In this document: piece by piece, positions 25,001 through 36,153 of the stretch
Layout: the number at the start of each line of letters is the position of its first letter
How positions within the stretch are numbered: position 1 is the first letter of the stretch
Origin: Aculops lycopersici
Taxonomy: Eukaryota; Arthropoda; Arachnida; Trombidiformes; Eriophyidae
NCBI GenBank assembly: GCA_015350385.1
Contig: WNKI01000005.1
Coordinates: forward strand, 1,063,906-1,127,905
Reading direction: 5' to 3'
DNA length: 64,000 bases
Notes under the pieces: generated by a model
Database searches by the model: none
What the model saw: the letters and a program-made list of their open reading frames with translations, nothing else
What the model was told of the DNA's origin: nothing
Position numbers and translations under genes: made by a program

Positions 25001-26698
25001 GATAAGTGTTAAGAGTCTTGTACCATTGGAGTCTTTGGCCCTAAACATCTCCCGTATCTTTTCGAATAATGCATTGATTTGCTTAAAAGCATCCTTCGAG
25101 TTACTAAAAACTTGATTGAGATAGTTTTGAACCTTTTCATTGACTTGTTGCTCATCGAAATGCCATATATGTTCGTCATCAGCACAAGCGCCAGCAGTTG
25201 GATCTGGTGCCCCCTCAATCTGGTTGATGTCTGAGTAGGAAATGCTCATTTCATCCAATAGTCTTTGTGCAGTAGGTAGGACCTCCGTGTGATGCTCGGC
25301 AATTAAGTATTGAACTAATTTTTGTAATTGTTGTCTATCTAATGATAATAGGGTTTCTGATATGGGGATTCTGAGATCGATTTTTTCTGGATTTCTTATC
25401 CTGTACAAGACGAGCGCGACAACATGTTCGCACCAGAAGATATCTTGAAGTTCGCATGAGCAGGAGACGGACGTGATTTTGCATCTGTCGAAAGTAACCG
25501 ACACGCGGAAGCTCTTAGTGGTTGGCAAAGAATCGTTTGCTGCATTTGGCGAGTCCAAATTGGAAGCTGATAGGTGGTGATTTTGGTGGTGGTTGTTGTT
25601 GTTAAGCAAATCAATTTGATTTTGAGCATTTGAAGGGATGTTGATATTGAGGTTGTTGTTGCTTGCACCACCGAGTACACGTGAGGAAAATTTGCCACCA
25701 GCTTGATTGTTCAAATTTGCCTTGATTATGACCTCGCCGCTGAGATTGAAGCCAATTTGGAGGACCTCATGAACGCAGCCCTCGTTGTATAAGCGGAGGC
25801 CTTTGTGGAAGGTGAGTTGCTTTCGTTGGCTGTTAGCCTTGTTGTTGGTGGTTGTTGAGATGTTGGACGATGAAGCGGAGGTCGCGATACTGTTGTTGTT
25901 ATGGTTGTTATTATTAATATTATTATTAATGATGTTGTTATGGTGGTTGACTGCTGCTGCTGCTGCGGCAGCAGCGGCGGCTGCAGCTTGATATTGCTGA
26001 TAATCACCAAGTGGAGCTTGAAGGGGATTCGGAGGATGAGGAGGTAGAGCCTCTGGAGGTGCTCCATTATTTGAAGAGGGTGATTGTGAGTTGCTATTGT
26101 TGTTGGTGTTACTGGACCCGCTTAATAGATTGTTGCTGGAGCTCAACGATGATGAGATAGTTGGCGTTGGCCCATTGGCATTAAATGTATCGCTCGAAAG
26201 GGAGCTGTACATTTTGATATCCTCCTCGTGCCGAGGGAAGGACCAAAAAATGATTCGCTTCTGCACTGGCTCCGGGACATGTTCATAGCGTTGCTCAATT
26301 GATTGGAAGGTTATATGTTCGGCGACAACCTTGGCACTAAGATCAAGCAAACTAGGAGGGCTTCCATCTGCATTAAGTGTGACGGGTTTTGAGTATGAGT
26401 GGTTTTGTTGTTGTAGTTGGTTGTGGTGATGATGTTGTTGCTGTTGATGGTGTGATCTGTGGTGGTTGCTAGACTTTCGCCAATTGTTGTTGCTGTTATT
26501 ATTATTATTATTACTGCTACTAATGTTATTATTATGAATACTATGAATATTGTTATAGTTATTGTGTCTAAATGATGACGATTGGTGGGTTGTTGAGGTG
26601 TTGCTACCACTACTACTACTGCTGCTGGCGATGAAGCTACTGCTTCCACTTCCACTACCACTACTGCTACTGCTGCTAGTTGCGTGGTGTGGTTCCAT
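22094..26698 (-). CDS. ZSWIM4/5/6-type SWIM zinc-finger protein (1534 aa, single exon)
   Basis: Homologue of the vertebrate ZSWIM4/5/6 group, thought to act as ubiquitin-ligase substrate receptors. Residues 1-110 are Ser/Asn/His/Gln tracts. A BC-box-like SLLDLSAKV (116-124) and a Cul2-box-like VPEPVQKRI (141-149) follow, then the family signature RIIFWSFPRHEEDIKMYSS. A poly-Ala/Asn/His insert separates this from the SWIM finger: Cys413, Cys415, Cys423 and His425 (CxC-x7-CxH). The rest is a long helical repeat-like region, ending KKKLMERLKARF like vertebrate ZSWIM5/6, plus eight extra residues. ATG at 26698 is the first in frame. A GTAAGT 12 nt after the stop could mark a 3' UTR intron. No canonical poly(A) signal was found in the next 200 nt. 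The exact paralogue cannot be settled from sequence alone. Confidence 0.9.
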   Translation of the reverse strand: MEPHHATSSSSSSGSGSGSSSFIASSSSSSGSNTSTTHQSSSFRHNNYNNIHSIHNNNISSSNNNNNNSNNNWRKSSNHHRSHHQQQQHHHHNQLQQQNHSYSKPVTLNADGSPPSLLDLSAKVVAEHITFQSIEQRYEHVPEPVQKRIIFWSFPRHEEDIKMYSSLSSDTFNANGPTPTISSSLSSSNNLLSGSSNTNNNSNSQSPSSNNGAPPEALPPHPPNPLQAPLGDYQQYQAAAAAAAAAAAAVNHHNNIINNNINNNNHNNNSIATSASSSNISTTTNNKANSQRKQLTFHKGLRLYNEGCVHEVLQIGFNLSGEVIIKANLNNQAGGKFSSRVLGGASNNNLNINIPSNAQNQIDLLNNNNHHQNHHLSASNLDSPNAANDSLPTTKSFRVSVTFDRCKITSVSCSCELQDIFWCEHVVALVLYRIRNPEKIDLRIPISETLLSLDRQQLQKLVQYLIAEHHTEVLPTAQRLLDEMSISYSDINQIEGAPDPTAGACADDEHIWHFDEQQVNEKVQNYLNQVFSNSKDAFKQINALFEKIREMFRAKDSNGTRLLTLITEQFLIFATRNEKSRSLWDQLAFLWVVVMLNPDISKNDRKHFVRALTDWSKVPKCPKEDFERRVVQKRKAPELSDDEDIEEPYNLPPSSEYSFYNRSNNIPAHMANHRHRAFPANTSFPPVLKQFNHFPPAFSQACAYQLSQSVSKKMRVHNNPSNRESQSSYRPSTSSSRHHAASRPSNSSLNVDRVPVNQEPKSVFYRALDVQDCTWSDPHLQLILNKDGPSNYDQSRSYLFDFAGYPLWDECISQAAARIETLRSHGYREQALRLTVATVRRLKQDQWCSVADSTDSQSYSRSNDINVEGWIGHPFDPINVMVDLLLETSLTEANPISTKSTVINNNNMCSSRSVCPCSYNQALADLTQHLLTDLATMSYPPRLDFPMLPLVDLAPRRPANTQHQSAPDKTPYYHVPVPGCCQKDSYLTLAFEIALIALGQQRPIPTIATAHDRAVRQEAELISKLESIDSSDPLLMEILKNQTEMLLKGGPFHGHAIVTDSAPLHTYARYLFDSLVAHFPQLAYNIGVYALKMPLLTDENGENFGVARATPRSINFNHLQSEQLALAQAMLSRAKDEAQPDSFMKRVYRASTKNIRNPASLLKLSKHALKEAKPSNGNVYRNLLETAFNLGLHVLKLTREAHTSNTRTRKEAIAFIVECATDLGVDRVLKVMRSSTDYFTPTEALCLVVRKDNNQVNLLQQAINKLKLTPGMLEEIELRRASRDMVLVCASLDPKECAIDALKSCENHGDSLKKALEIITIAGKTGTMKSAQLIEVADHIDQQRGMTDKAFEIALVAIDSITTPSNSDSSVKNDIFKACEYAQKVNGFSTLIPKLNATIDCAIILSEIYHRFCPSIPKPPSFIGRDPMVHFGNLNYSEFLNLQYQQRVCWDELLKHALDAFINTTRTRLQNISPRHYGEFIDFLVKAQSTFGKATNGPQQFKDLISEIMKSYRTKKKLMERLKARFDCPIKACV

Positions 26699-29600
26699 AT
26701 TATTAATATAGTGGTTTTAGTTGTAGTGTCGCCCTTTAGTCGAACACTACAACTTTTGAGCTCGAGGTGATAATATTGGTTATTCTTGAATTGTGTCTAA
26801 TAGATGTTTTAATTTCAATATTATTAATATAATATATATATATATGTATCCTATTTCTCTTGTGTAATGGTGATGTTATAATTTTTAAGTGCAATAGTTG
26901 TGAGTTAGGTTCCGTCTACTCGGAGGGTTTGTGCAAAATTTGTGCACAAACGCAGAATGCACGAGAATGGAGCGAACTGCTGCTGCTGTCTCTCTCTCTC
27001 TCTTGCTGTTTCTTAGTCGAGCGAGCGAACAGGCAGCAGCCTGCAGGCTTCTTTTCTCTCGATTTGAGGCATACAGACTTGCAAAAGCAGCAGCAGCAGC
27101 AGAGCGAACAAGGAGCGAGCGATAGAGGGAGAAACACACACAAAAGGCATCACTCGGTGAAGTCGCGTCGTCGGCAGGCAGGCAGTTTGCTGTGCGCGAG
27201 TGTGTGTTGGCTGCCCTGCGTTCCTTAGGACAGTGCAATAATTTCGTCTTCGCTGGCAGTCAGGCAGTTGAATCGAGCGAACAAAACACAACACTGCGAG
27301 CGAAAGCAGTGCAATGTGCTGCCGCCGCCAGCTCGTCGCCGTCGTTGCCTCGGGTTCGCCGATCGTGCTGCCTGCTCCTGGTTCCGTCCTGTAAGGCTCC
27401 ACTCAACTGCACTGTAATGCCGCCGATATGGTCGTGTGGAGCTGGCGGCAGCGGCGACGTTGTTGCCGTTGCCGCCGCCGCCGCCGCTGCTGTTGCTGTT
27501 GTAATTGTGCGCGAGCGCAGGAAAACGTTTGCAGTTTTCTGCGACTCTAAACTGCAACTTGCAACGACGAGGGAGCATCGAACTTCACACAAACGCTGCG
27601 GCGGCCTTCTGCCGCGTCGGCCGCACGACAACAACAGCAACTGCAACAGCAACAACAGAGCAAGAAGCAACCCCAACCAGATGGACGGACCAAGCGCAGG
27701 AATGGCAACGCATCAGCAGCAGCGGCAGTGGAGGCAAACTCGGCAGCCGAAGCAACATGATGCGCCGACGAGCCCCGTCGCACGCTACGTGTGTGCGTGA
27801 GTCAGCGTTGCGGCGCGCACATAGCGCCTTCGCAGGCCTTTGCCCCGGCATAGCCAGACTCATTCCCGAACGCAGCACTTGCCGACTCTGGCAACTCAGA
27901 GCGAGCGAGCAAGCAGGACCAAAGGTGCGGCTCTGGCCCAGCAACAAACCCGCCGCCGGCCCCACCAGTCGCTCTGGTGGGCTTCTTTTCTGTACTGTTG
28001 CAGAGCTCTCGGTTCAGGAAAAAGTTTGAGACTTTGTTCTTTCCCCCTTGCCCTCCCTCTCCCCGAACCCAAGAGTTTTTGGGCGCAAACGAACTCAACA
28101 AATCAAGTTGATGGCATCAGAAGCAGCAGCGGAGGTAGTAAAAAAACTTTCGGGTCCTCGTCTCTTGTTGAATAGTGCGAACTTTTTTTCCCAAGAACTG
28201 CGCGACGCCCCCACTTTTGGTGCGACTTCCCCGGAATTGTGCCCGGATTAATGGAAATTTTGGGGGATTCTAGGGAGGAAATAGAGTTATCGTGCTCGTT
28301 CTGCCGAAACCCCGATTCTTGCACAGTACAAAATCGAGCCACTTCTGAACCGGCACACACACTCTGCTCCAAACCTTCAGCTTGAGAATCGAACTTGGAA
28401 TTGGACGGCAGCAGCAGCAGGTGGCTAGTTTCACTTGGGCTCTCGCTGGAAATTTCGATTCCAACTCGAGTCGGCTCGCATTGTAGTGCATCGGCGGTGG
28501 CGTAGCCACTTGCATTATCATCACCACAACTAACAAAAACAACAACAAAACCACCGGCCTACTCTTTGTGCCGCGAGTCTGCGAATCCTGCAACCACTTG
28601 GCCCGTCGTCGTCGTACAGTCGCCACGGCTGACGGCCGACAGACGGACGTCGTCGCGCACTCGGCGTCCTGCAACTCGCGGTCGCAGCCGCCGCGGTCGT
28701 CGTCGATTACATAACAGGCGCCTGGTCTGTCTGCCGCTCCTGTTGCTCTCGCTTGAATCGCGCGGTGGCCGTGAACGCATTGCCCGAGCGCAACAGCCAG
28801 CCAGTCGGCTTCTCGGTAACCGCGAGAGCAACGACTACCACGACCACGGCAAAGACCACGGCGGCGGCCGCAAGCTTCCAGCGAGCAAGCGTACAAGCAA
28901 CGTGAACCTGCAGCAGAGGCAGCAAATGCACCAAGGAGCTGGCAGCACAAGAGGCGAGGCGAGGCGACGCCAATGTTAGCGCCGAGAGAGTAAATGAACT
29001 CTAACTTGGGGTTAGTGAAAGAGGTTCTCGTTGGCCGAAGCTACTGCTATGCTAGCAAAGTGGCATTGTCGAGCACCAACCAAACGCAACGCAACCACCT
29101 CGAGGAAGCCAGCCAAAGACCGAGAGTCGGAGAGATAGACACTCGCGCTCCAATGGGATTAGCCGGAATAGCAGGCAAGTCGGCTGGATGGACGAACGGG
29201 CGCCCGGCTCTCGGTGATGGGTCTCGTTGGTTGGTTGGCTAGCCGGCGAGTAGACTAGCGAGCGATTTGCAGCGAGGAAAGAGCAAGGAGGAAGAGGTGG
29301 AGCAGCAGAGAGAAGCTGGCCCACCGCCGACTCATCAAATCATCTCACCTCCTCCCCTCGAGCTTCACCTCGATTGAAGCCCACGGTTTTTACGTCACCC
29401 TCGCCGCCGCAGTGTTCAATGGTCCTCGAATTCCGCAGGAAATTTGCAATGGCTTCCTGCACAAACCAGCCAAGCCAACCGGCGCGAACAGTCTGGTGCG
29501 CTTTTGGGAACCCTCGACTTTGACTCCAAGTTTTTTTAAACCTTGAAACTTCGACACTATCGGCGAGTTTTTTCTTCTCGCGCACGTCAGCAAAGCGAAT

Positions 29601-30321
29601 CTATGGATGGAGAAAAAAAACTCAAGTCTTCAACCGCTGGAGCCGGGCGCCCAACTCCCGCGCGCTGCACCTGTGCGAGCGCATCGTCAACTCCACGGCG
29701 CCGCCGCCGAACTTGTTCAACTCGTGCTCTTGCGTCAGCTCACCTGTTCGCTCCCCTGCGCCACAAGCAAGTCAATGTGTTTCCAGAGTTCATCTAGTTG
29801 CTTGCAAAGGTGGCGGCGGTGGCACGAGCCAGCACCACCAACACTGTGATAATAATAATAGCAGAGACAACAGGTTGCAATGAACCCTCGCCGCAAGTAG
29901 CTGGTGGCGTCTTACGCGTTGCCTTCCTGCTCGCGCAAAAGATTTCCTCGCTCGGTGCAGTAGCAGTTTCTTTGGTCGTTAACGTTCCCTGCTTACGTAA
30001 CGTAACACACCACAAGCTCGAACTAAAGGGAGAGCACATCGAAATGACAATACTACAGCCGCCTATCACCTTTTGGAAAGCTCGCGATCTCTCCTCGAGC
30101 CAGACGAGTGGTAAAATGAAGATGAGCCATCGGAGGCTTCGACTCCGTGTCTCTCAAACTCACTGTCTCTCTCGCTGCCATTTTGCTCGCTAGCTTGCTT
30201 CCCATTACTCACAAGCATAGTTGATAGTGAGGATGAGAAAGCTAAGAGCAATACTTTACTGAAAGTATTGCCATTTCCTCGGTAATCCAACTCCTTTGCC
30301 AGCTTGCCGATATCATCTTAC

Positions 30322-30541
30322 TGTAGATCCGCATAAATGTTTGTGCATCGGTCGGCTCAGTAGGTTCACGAAACAAGAGTGGACTTGAGTCAGAGAGAGA
30401 GAGAGAGAGTCTTACTTCACGAACTCGCTGGGATCCAATCCATCGGTTCACGTGGAACTGACGGTTGAGCCGTGCACAATGGACGGTGGCGGCGGTGGCC
30501 GCTGACGCCACCAAGAACCAGTGCCACCAATCAACTCTCAT
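30322..30541 (-). CDS. Candidate signal-peptide first exon
   Basis: ATG at 30541 opens MRVDWWHWFLVASAATAATV, a plausible signal peptide, followed by HCARLNRQFHVNRWIGSQRV. A GTAAGA donor follows directly after residue 42. A second donor (TACA|GTAAGA, exon end 30322) would include 73 codons, but part of that extension is encoded by a CT repeat. No later exon is recognised on the minus strand, and the family is unknown. Confidence 0.25.
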
Positions 30542-30687
30542 TTCATCGCTCGCTTAGCCACTCTCTAGCCAGTCAAACTTTATGGATGTTTTTCGGGCTG
30601 CGAAAGCAAATTCGGTGGTCGCAATTCGATTCACTGCACGAGCCACTTCCTCTCCTACGTTTTAGCCGAAAAACCGGCTGACCCACA

Positions 30688-30715
30688 GATGCAATGGTCA
30701 GTTGGCCATTGCATC
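30688..30715. repeat. Perfect inverted repeat, 10-bp stem, 8-nt loop
   Basis: GATGCAATGG (30688-30697) and its exact reverse complement (30706-30715). Confidence 0.9.
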
Positions 30716-32066
30716 TATTGGAAAGAGTTGCATGCACCATGACAACCATGACTTGTTGTCGATTTACAGGAAGGCAACCATTTTCTCAAGCGGCTCAGCA
30801 AAGGAAGCGACAAAAATCTAATCACTCGCCGGTGGTTGTCTCTGCCACGGGGGACGGCTTCCCCCTTTGGACTCTCTTCTCGCTCGCTGGCAAATCCAAC
30901 ATTATCGCCGCCGTCTCAAGCCCTCGAACTTTGCCTCACTCTCTATCTCTCTCTCCTGCTCTTCCCTTTCGCACTTTGAGAGTTCGAGACTAAAACTTCC
31001 AGGTCCCAGACTTTGGAGAGTCGTTTTTCTCCCTCTCTCTCACTCTATCTCTTGCAAAGCCATCGACAAGAGCCCGCGACGAGCCATAAACTTGCCTTGA
31101 GGAGACTGACGTTGTATAGTTGGTAATCAGGAGAGAGGGAGATGAGTTCAAGTTATGGGCAGACTTACTACGATCATGATTATGGCGCACTTATCGGTCT
31201 CTATCGGCCGCCAGGCGAACCAAAGCGGCCGCCGCCACACCACCACCACCGAGGGGCGCAGCCAACAACCACTTGCTGGTGGCCCGACCAAAAGCTGCTG
31301 GCCATAACGCCGTGAATCTCCGCTCGGTTGGTCAGACCAAACGGCCAACGAAACCAGACTTAGGAGCGTTTGCTCGCTACGACAATGCAAGTGGAGTTTT
31401 TACAGCTCTAGTCTAGTGAGCACAACGGCGCTTTTCCATGAGTAATTCATTTGGTGGCGGAGGCTGCGTCGTGGTAGTCGTGATGGCACAACAACCACCA
31501 CCAGCGCGAGGGGATCTCCCATTGGCTAGTGCGCTTTTAGTTGCCGACTTTCACCAGCTACCATTGGAGAGTACCAGAGTCGCCGCCACTTGCCCAAATT
31601 GCACTGGCCTCCTTTTCCCTTCCTTTGAGCCTTCGATGGGAGTTTCGGGCCAACCCAGAATGTGCCCCAAATCCACAGGATCCTTTGCCGCACTCGTGCC
31701 AGCATAACGGGTAGATAGGTGGAGATCGCTCACTTGGCCAGGTGAGTAACTTGGAAAATGAACGCGGAACACGAGTTGATGTTTTTTGCTCTCGTTCGCT
31801 CGCTCGCTCTCTAGCGACGTGACGCACGCGCGGCGCCGGCCCCACTACTCTCTGCACTTCGGTGGAACGGCAAATCCCTCAATGATATTTTTCCCTCATT
31901 CCACTCTTCTATTAACTATGGTGCTACTGCTACTAGTATCCTCTCTATCTGCCTTCCAAATTCCAACCTCCAATGAGGAACTTTGATTTTCAACTTCGAA
32001 CGGGAAAGCAAAAAAAAACACGCCTCGCCTCCCACTCGCTTGGCTCGTGCGCCGAACGCTTTAGTT

Positions 32067-32101
32067 GGATTTGCCATTCAATTTCTATTGATGGCAAATC
32101 C
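32067..32101. repeat. Perfect inverted repeat, 11-bp stem, 13-nt loop
   Basis: GGATTTGCCAT (32067-32077) and ATGGCAAATCC (32091-32101) are exact reverse complements. Confidence 0.9.
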
Positions 32102-33946
32102 GATGACCGAGGGCCAGTCAGTAGCGAGTGCTGCTAACCCTCTGAGTTAAGCGTTCGAACTATTAGATTTCCCCCACAGCCTTTATGAGCAAGCACAAAA
32201 AAGCACACCAGCGAGTCCCGCAACGACTGGCCCCCATTGATTCGTTTTGTGGTGGGATCCCCCTTTTTGGCTGGCCAGTTGGCTCAATTGATCCAGCGGA
32301 TCTAGTGGAATTGCGCCAAGTTGCAAATCCAGGGTCTGCCGCGCCAACACGAACCATCTACAACCACCACGCGCTCAGCCATCCTCGCCCTTCGGGGGTT
32401 CCCTTTGTGGCTGTTGCTGTGGTCCCAGGAGAAAGCAATATGCGTTGGCCATAACGAGCATCAGTTGGATTTGGACTTGGACTTGGATTTACCGGTCTCA
32501 TGGTGGAGGCCGTTGGTTGTGTGTTTGCCCAGCAATCATGTCTCTCACATACTCACACAATTGGCGCGGGCCACAAACGCGAACCAGATTTCGGCGCTAG
32601 CTGGCCAAAGGAGCAAGCAACCGGTTGGCTTTTCAGCTGGCTCACTGGGCGACCTCTGGCCGCTCAGTGGCCCATTAACTCTGATTGTCGAACTGACCAT
32701 AGCAAGTCTCTCCCTCTCTGCCATCAAAAATAAAATAAAAAATACTCGCCTAGTTCCAATTCGAAATCTAATAACTTTACTCCAACGCTCGACTGGGTCA
32801 TCGACGGTGCCAATAATGAGTTCAGACTGCCAGGTTCAGTGTGACCAGTTAGTGGGGTAAATTGGAAAGTGGCGCCGGTGATCGCAACTGCCTCTCGTGG
32901 CAACCAAGGGGAACCAACCAACACGATATTTAATCGGAATCAAGAGCAAAGTAAACGGGAATGGGCACAGCAACGTGTTGCTTTCGAACTTTCTTCGTCT
33001 TTTAGATTTGTTCGCCTGCCAAAGTGCATAACAATGACAATGACAACTACAACATGGTCACCATGTGAACCAAATAACTTGGATTGAACGTTTTCGTACA
33101 TATCATGCATCGTACGAATCGATTCGGCTTTGTTGCTGTTCATGTTAGTTATATTTGCTCACAAAAATTTGCCACAACTTTGAATCAAGTTGGCCACAAC
33201 CTCACTGGCCACGATTAAGAGAGTGGCGACTTGAGGTGAGCTGCTGGCCCAGGGAGCCGGACCAACGACAAACACCAACAAGACGTAATAGCAACCACCA
33301 AGCAGTGACGGTCTAAAAGGGAGCGCCACGCAATCTGGTCAACTCGTCGTCGTCATCGTTGCCTTAGTCGATGTCGATTTTACAATCACATGGAAGATAA
33401 GTTTTATCTCACTTCGCCTCACCTCACCTCTCTTTCTCAGGTAAACAGGCGGGTAGTTAGGAAGCTGGGCGAGAAGAGAAACGGAATTGAAATAAATGAG
33501 GCGTATTGGCGGCGTTACGTTGCCATTGCGTCCTATTTGCGGAACAGTTTTTACTACTAGTTTACGTCAAGCACTTGGTTCTCCATTCGGTCTCACTATC
33601 TGCCGGTTGGTCGGCCTATCTGTCTGTAGGCCGTCGGTAGGTTGTCCTCTTATATATGTATATATATAAGAATACAAGAGAAGAGAAAAAATATATATAT
33701 ATTTTCCTTCCCCTTGGGCCGCTCAGTTGGTCGTCAACTTAAACTTCAAATCTCCTCTACAAGCAACCAAATGTTTACTATTCCTCTTTCCATTACCAAC
33801 GAGCCTTCACTATCTCTATCACTACCTGAGCAGAATTGATTTAGTCCAAGCGTTCAGTTGGTTCGACTTCACCGGTTCCAACAAACTATTCTCTCTCTCC
33901 CTGTCTTACTTTAGTGTTTTTGGTATACAAGATTAACCGCACTCAC

Positions 33947-34106
33947 CTCTCGCGACCTCCTCTACCTGCTGCATCGACGCCGCAGCAAATGAGTCTCCAT
34001 CCATATCACTTAATGTATAAACATACATGAAATTGCATATCTTCTTGATAGTATCGTTCATAAGCTCCAGCCCGTCGCTATCCGATCTTAAAAACGCCTC
34101 CTCTTT
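33947..34106 (-). CDS. Candidate internal exon, unrecognised
   Basis: A 160-nt open stretch on the minus strand lies between an acceptor (TTTGGCTGCTAG) and a strong donor (GAGAG|GTGAGT). It reads KEEAFLRSDSDGLELMNDTI, then KKICNFMYVYTLSDMDGDSF, then AAASMQQVEEVARG. Composition is protein-like and free of the repeats typical of nearby DNA. An internal ATG (MNDTIKK) could make it a first exon instead. 53 open codons have roughly an 8% chance per frame, so length alone proves nothing. No partner exon was found. Confidence 0.3.
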
Positions 34107-35010
34107 CTAGCAGCCAAATCCTACAGGCGACACATCCAACATTGGAACCATATCTCCATCTAGTGTGCTGATGATATCTGTCCATGATTTTAACCATCTC
34201 CATCTCAATCTTAGTGGTCGCCGTTGTGGTCGTCTTAGTTCTCAGATTCAACTACACCAACGTTCGTTAGATGGCCTTTTGGGGCAAGGTGAACTAGTTG
34301 AGCAGTTTTGTGGCCGGACTGGTCGTGGAGTGTACCATTCAACGAGGAAGACAGCGACCAGCCACAAACTTGGCTACAAAATTTGCCCCACTCTCTACCT
34401 CAGATGAAGAGAGCGAGAAATCACATCAAAAACTTGATGCCATTCCCGAGAGTAAACTAATGCGTTTTTTACGCCATCTACAATCTTCAAAAAACAAGTT
34501 TATTTTGCATGCTTATATATATAGTTGGAACAAAAAGAACTTTTCCATCGAGTCTATTGGCCCTTGCATTTCACGCAATTTTTCTCCCTCTATTCAAAAC
34601 TCCATTGCAATTTTCAAGCCGGCCGCTCGCTATCCCGCTGCTGGAGTTCATCATATGTCATGCGGTCATATTTAAGATACTACTGAATGGTGACTCAATG
34701 AGGTATTACTCATATTGCAATAAAAACTAAATCGAATACTGTTTTATCGGTTAATAAAATTAATATACACTTGATAAACTCATGGAAAGTTTGCATTGAG
34801 ACAAATTTATCAACTTGCCGTCCTCTTATCAAGGACCATCCCAACTACTGATGTTACCACATTATTACTCTTCTCATCGGTACAACCATTATTCAATTTA
34901 ATTCGCATTTGATCACTATTCACAACGTTTGCCATCAATACTCTTTCATTAGCAAAATATTACTCAATCAATGAATTTTTGTCCTTAAGCCGAAGTTCAA
35001 GTTAACAAGC

Positions 35011-35018
35011 TATAAATT
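35011..35018 (+). promoter_or_regulatory. TATA-like element upstream of ARPC2
   Basis: TATAAATT lies 45 nt before the ARPC2 ATG and would imply a very short 5' UTR. The following CTTCTTTTACTAG could instead be a 3' splice site of a 5' UTR intron; the sequence cannot decide. Confidence 0.3.
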
Positions 35019-35055
35019 ATACTTCTTTTACTAGCCCAGCAATTGATCTAACACC

Positions 35056-35967
35056 ATGATCATATTAGAAGTCAACAATCGAGTTGTTGAGGATGTACTC
35101 AAGGTTAAGTGGTCGGAACTGGAATCCAATCAAAAGTTAGAGTCAGTTGATGTTACAGTTGCCGATTTTGATGGAGTTCTATTCCACATCTCAAACTACG
35201 AGGGCGATAAATCTAAAATTTGCATCAGTATTTTATTGAAATTCTACAAGGAACTCAAGGAGCACGGAACTGATGATTTACTAACTAAAGTTTATGGAAA
35301 TTTACTTATGCCACAACCAGAAACTGGATTCAGTGTTAGCTTACTGATCGATTTAAATCAGACGCCCAAAGATCAGAGAGATACTGTGGTCAAGAATGCT
35401 GGCCTCTTGAAGAGAAACTGTTTTGCTGCCGTCTTTGAGAAGTACTTTCAATTTCAAGAACGGGGCGAGGAGGGCCACCGGCGAGCTGTTATCCATTACC
35501 GGGATGAAGAAACTATGTATATTGAGGCCAAGTCAGATAGAGTTACTGTAATATTTTCAACAGTATTTAAGGATGAAACCGATATCATTATTGGAAAAGT
35601 TTTTATGCAAGAGTTCAAAGAAGGTAGAAAAGCTAGCCATACTTCGCCTCAGGTGATATTTTCACACCGAGATCCACCAATGGAACTGAGAGATACGGAT
35701 GCCAAAACTGGGGATAACATTGGCTACATTACATTTGTCCTATTTCCTCGGCACACAAATATTCAAGTTAGAGAAAATACTATCAATTTGATTCACATGT
35801 TTAGAGATTATCTACACTATCATATCAAGTGCTCTAAAGCCTACATTCATTCAAGAATGAGAGCAAAGACAGCAGATTTTCTCAAAGTTCTAAATAGAGC
35901 GAGACCAGAGAAACGAGGTAATGAGAAGAAAACCATCACTGGAAGGACGTTTGTCAGACAATACTAA
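35056..35967 (+). CDS. ARPC2: Arp2/3 complex subunit 2 (p34-Arc)
   Basis: Structural core subunit of the Arp2/3 complex, which nucleates branched actin filaments. Full length, 303 aa against about 300 in vertebrates, in a single exon. It aligns end to end with family hallmarks: [15 protein letters not shown] at the start, [107 protein letters not shown] and a TITGRTF tail. The ATG (context ACACC-ATG) is the only sensible start. It converges on DDX42 with a 186-bp gap. No canonical AATAAA was found in that gap on this strand. Confidence 0.97.
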   Translation: MIILEVNNRVVEDVLKVKWSELESNQKLESVDVTVADFDGVLFHISNYEGDKSKICISILLKFYKELKEHGTDDLLTKVYGNLLMPQPETGFSVSLLIDLNQTPKDQRDTVVKNAGLLKRNCFAAVFEKYFQFQERGEEGHRRAVIHYRDEETMYIEAKSDRVTVIFSTVFKDETDIIIGKVFMQEFKEGRKASHTSPQVIFSHRDPPMELRDTDAKTGDNIGYITFVLFPRHTNIQVRENTINLIHMFRDYLHYHIKCSKAYIHSRMRAKTADFLKVLNRARPEKRGNEKKTITGRTFVRQY

Positions 35968-36142
35968 CTGTGATGTTAAATGTATAAGAGCAACACTAAT
36001 GAATTGTGGATCAATCTAGTTAGTTGCTAGCAATGCCCTGACCTAATATCTAAACTCAATATTATCTATTCGAACTTTCAAGCTATTGATGATTGAATCA
36101 AGTAGTTGGACTTGAGATTCGGCAAGTTTATGAGATCTAGTC

Positions 36143-36148
36143 TTTATT
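36143..36148 (-). promoter_or_regulatory. Polyadenylation signal for the DDX42 gene
   Basis: The minus strand reads AATAAA only 5 nt after the TAA stop (36154-36156), implying a 3' UTR of perhaps 20-40 nt. Confidence 0.6.
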
Positions 36149-36153
36149 TCTAT

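Larger units (their letters stand above)
26699..35055. other. Gene-poor region upstream of ZSWIM and ARPC2
   Basis: Head-to-head interval of 8.4 kb. 26.9-29.3 kb is GC- and CpG-rich with GCN/CAG runs and dense overlapping open frames on every strand, best read as a promoter or 5' UTR region for ZSWIM rather than coding. 29.3-33.9 kb mixes (CT)n/(GA)n tracts (for example 30392-30409), GAGCGA/GCTCGC words, (TA)n near 33650 and two perfect hairpins. 33.9-34.8 kb is less repetitive and holds an exon-like minus fragment plus a plus-strand AATAAA at 34719-34724. No gene is established. Confidence 0.5.

Noticed and set aside
27192..28979. Long ORFs (up to 226 codons) upstream of ZSWIM
   Set aside because: Several strands and frames are open together in CpG-rich triplet-repeat DNA; products are Ala/Arg/Cys-rich with no domain.
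30318..30345. CTGTAGATCCG resembling the middle of miR-10
   Set aside because: The seed differs (TTACTGT instead of ACCCTGT) and no star arm is present.
34184..34270. 28-codon hydrophobic ORF as a sarcolamban-type micropeptide
   Set aside because: It lacks the LFTTF-like motif of arthropod sarcolambans and overlaps the minus-strand exon-like patch, so the hydrophobic run may be an antisense effect.
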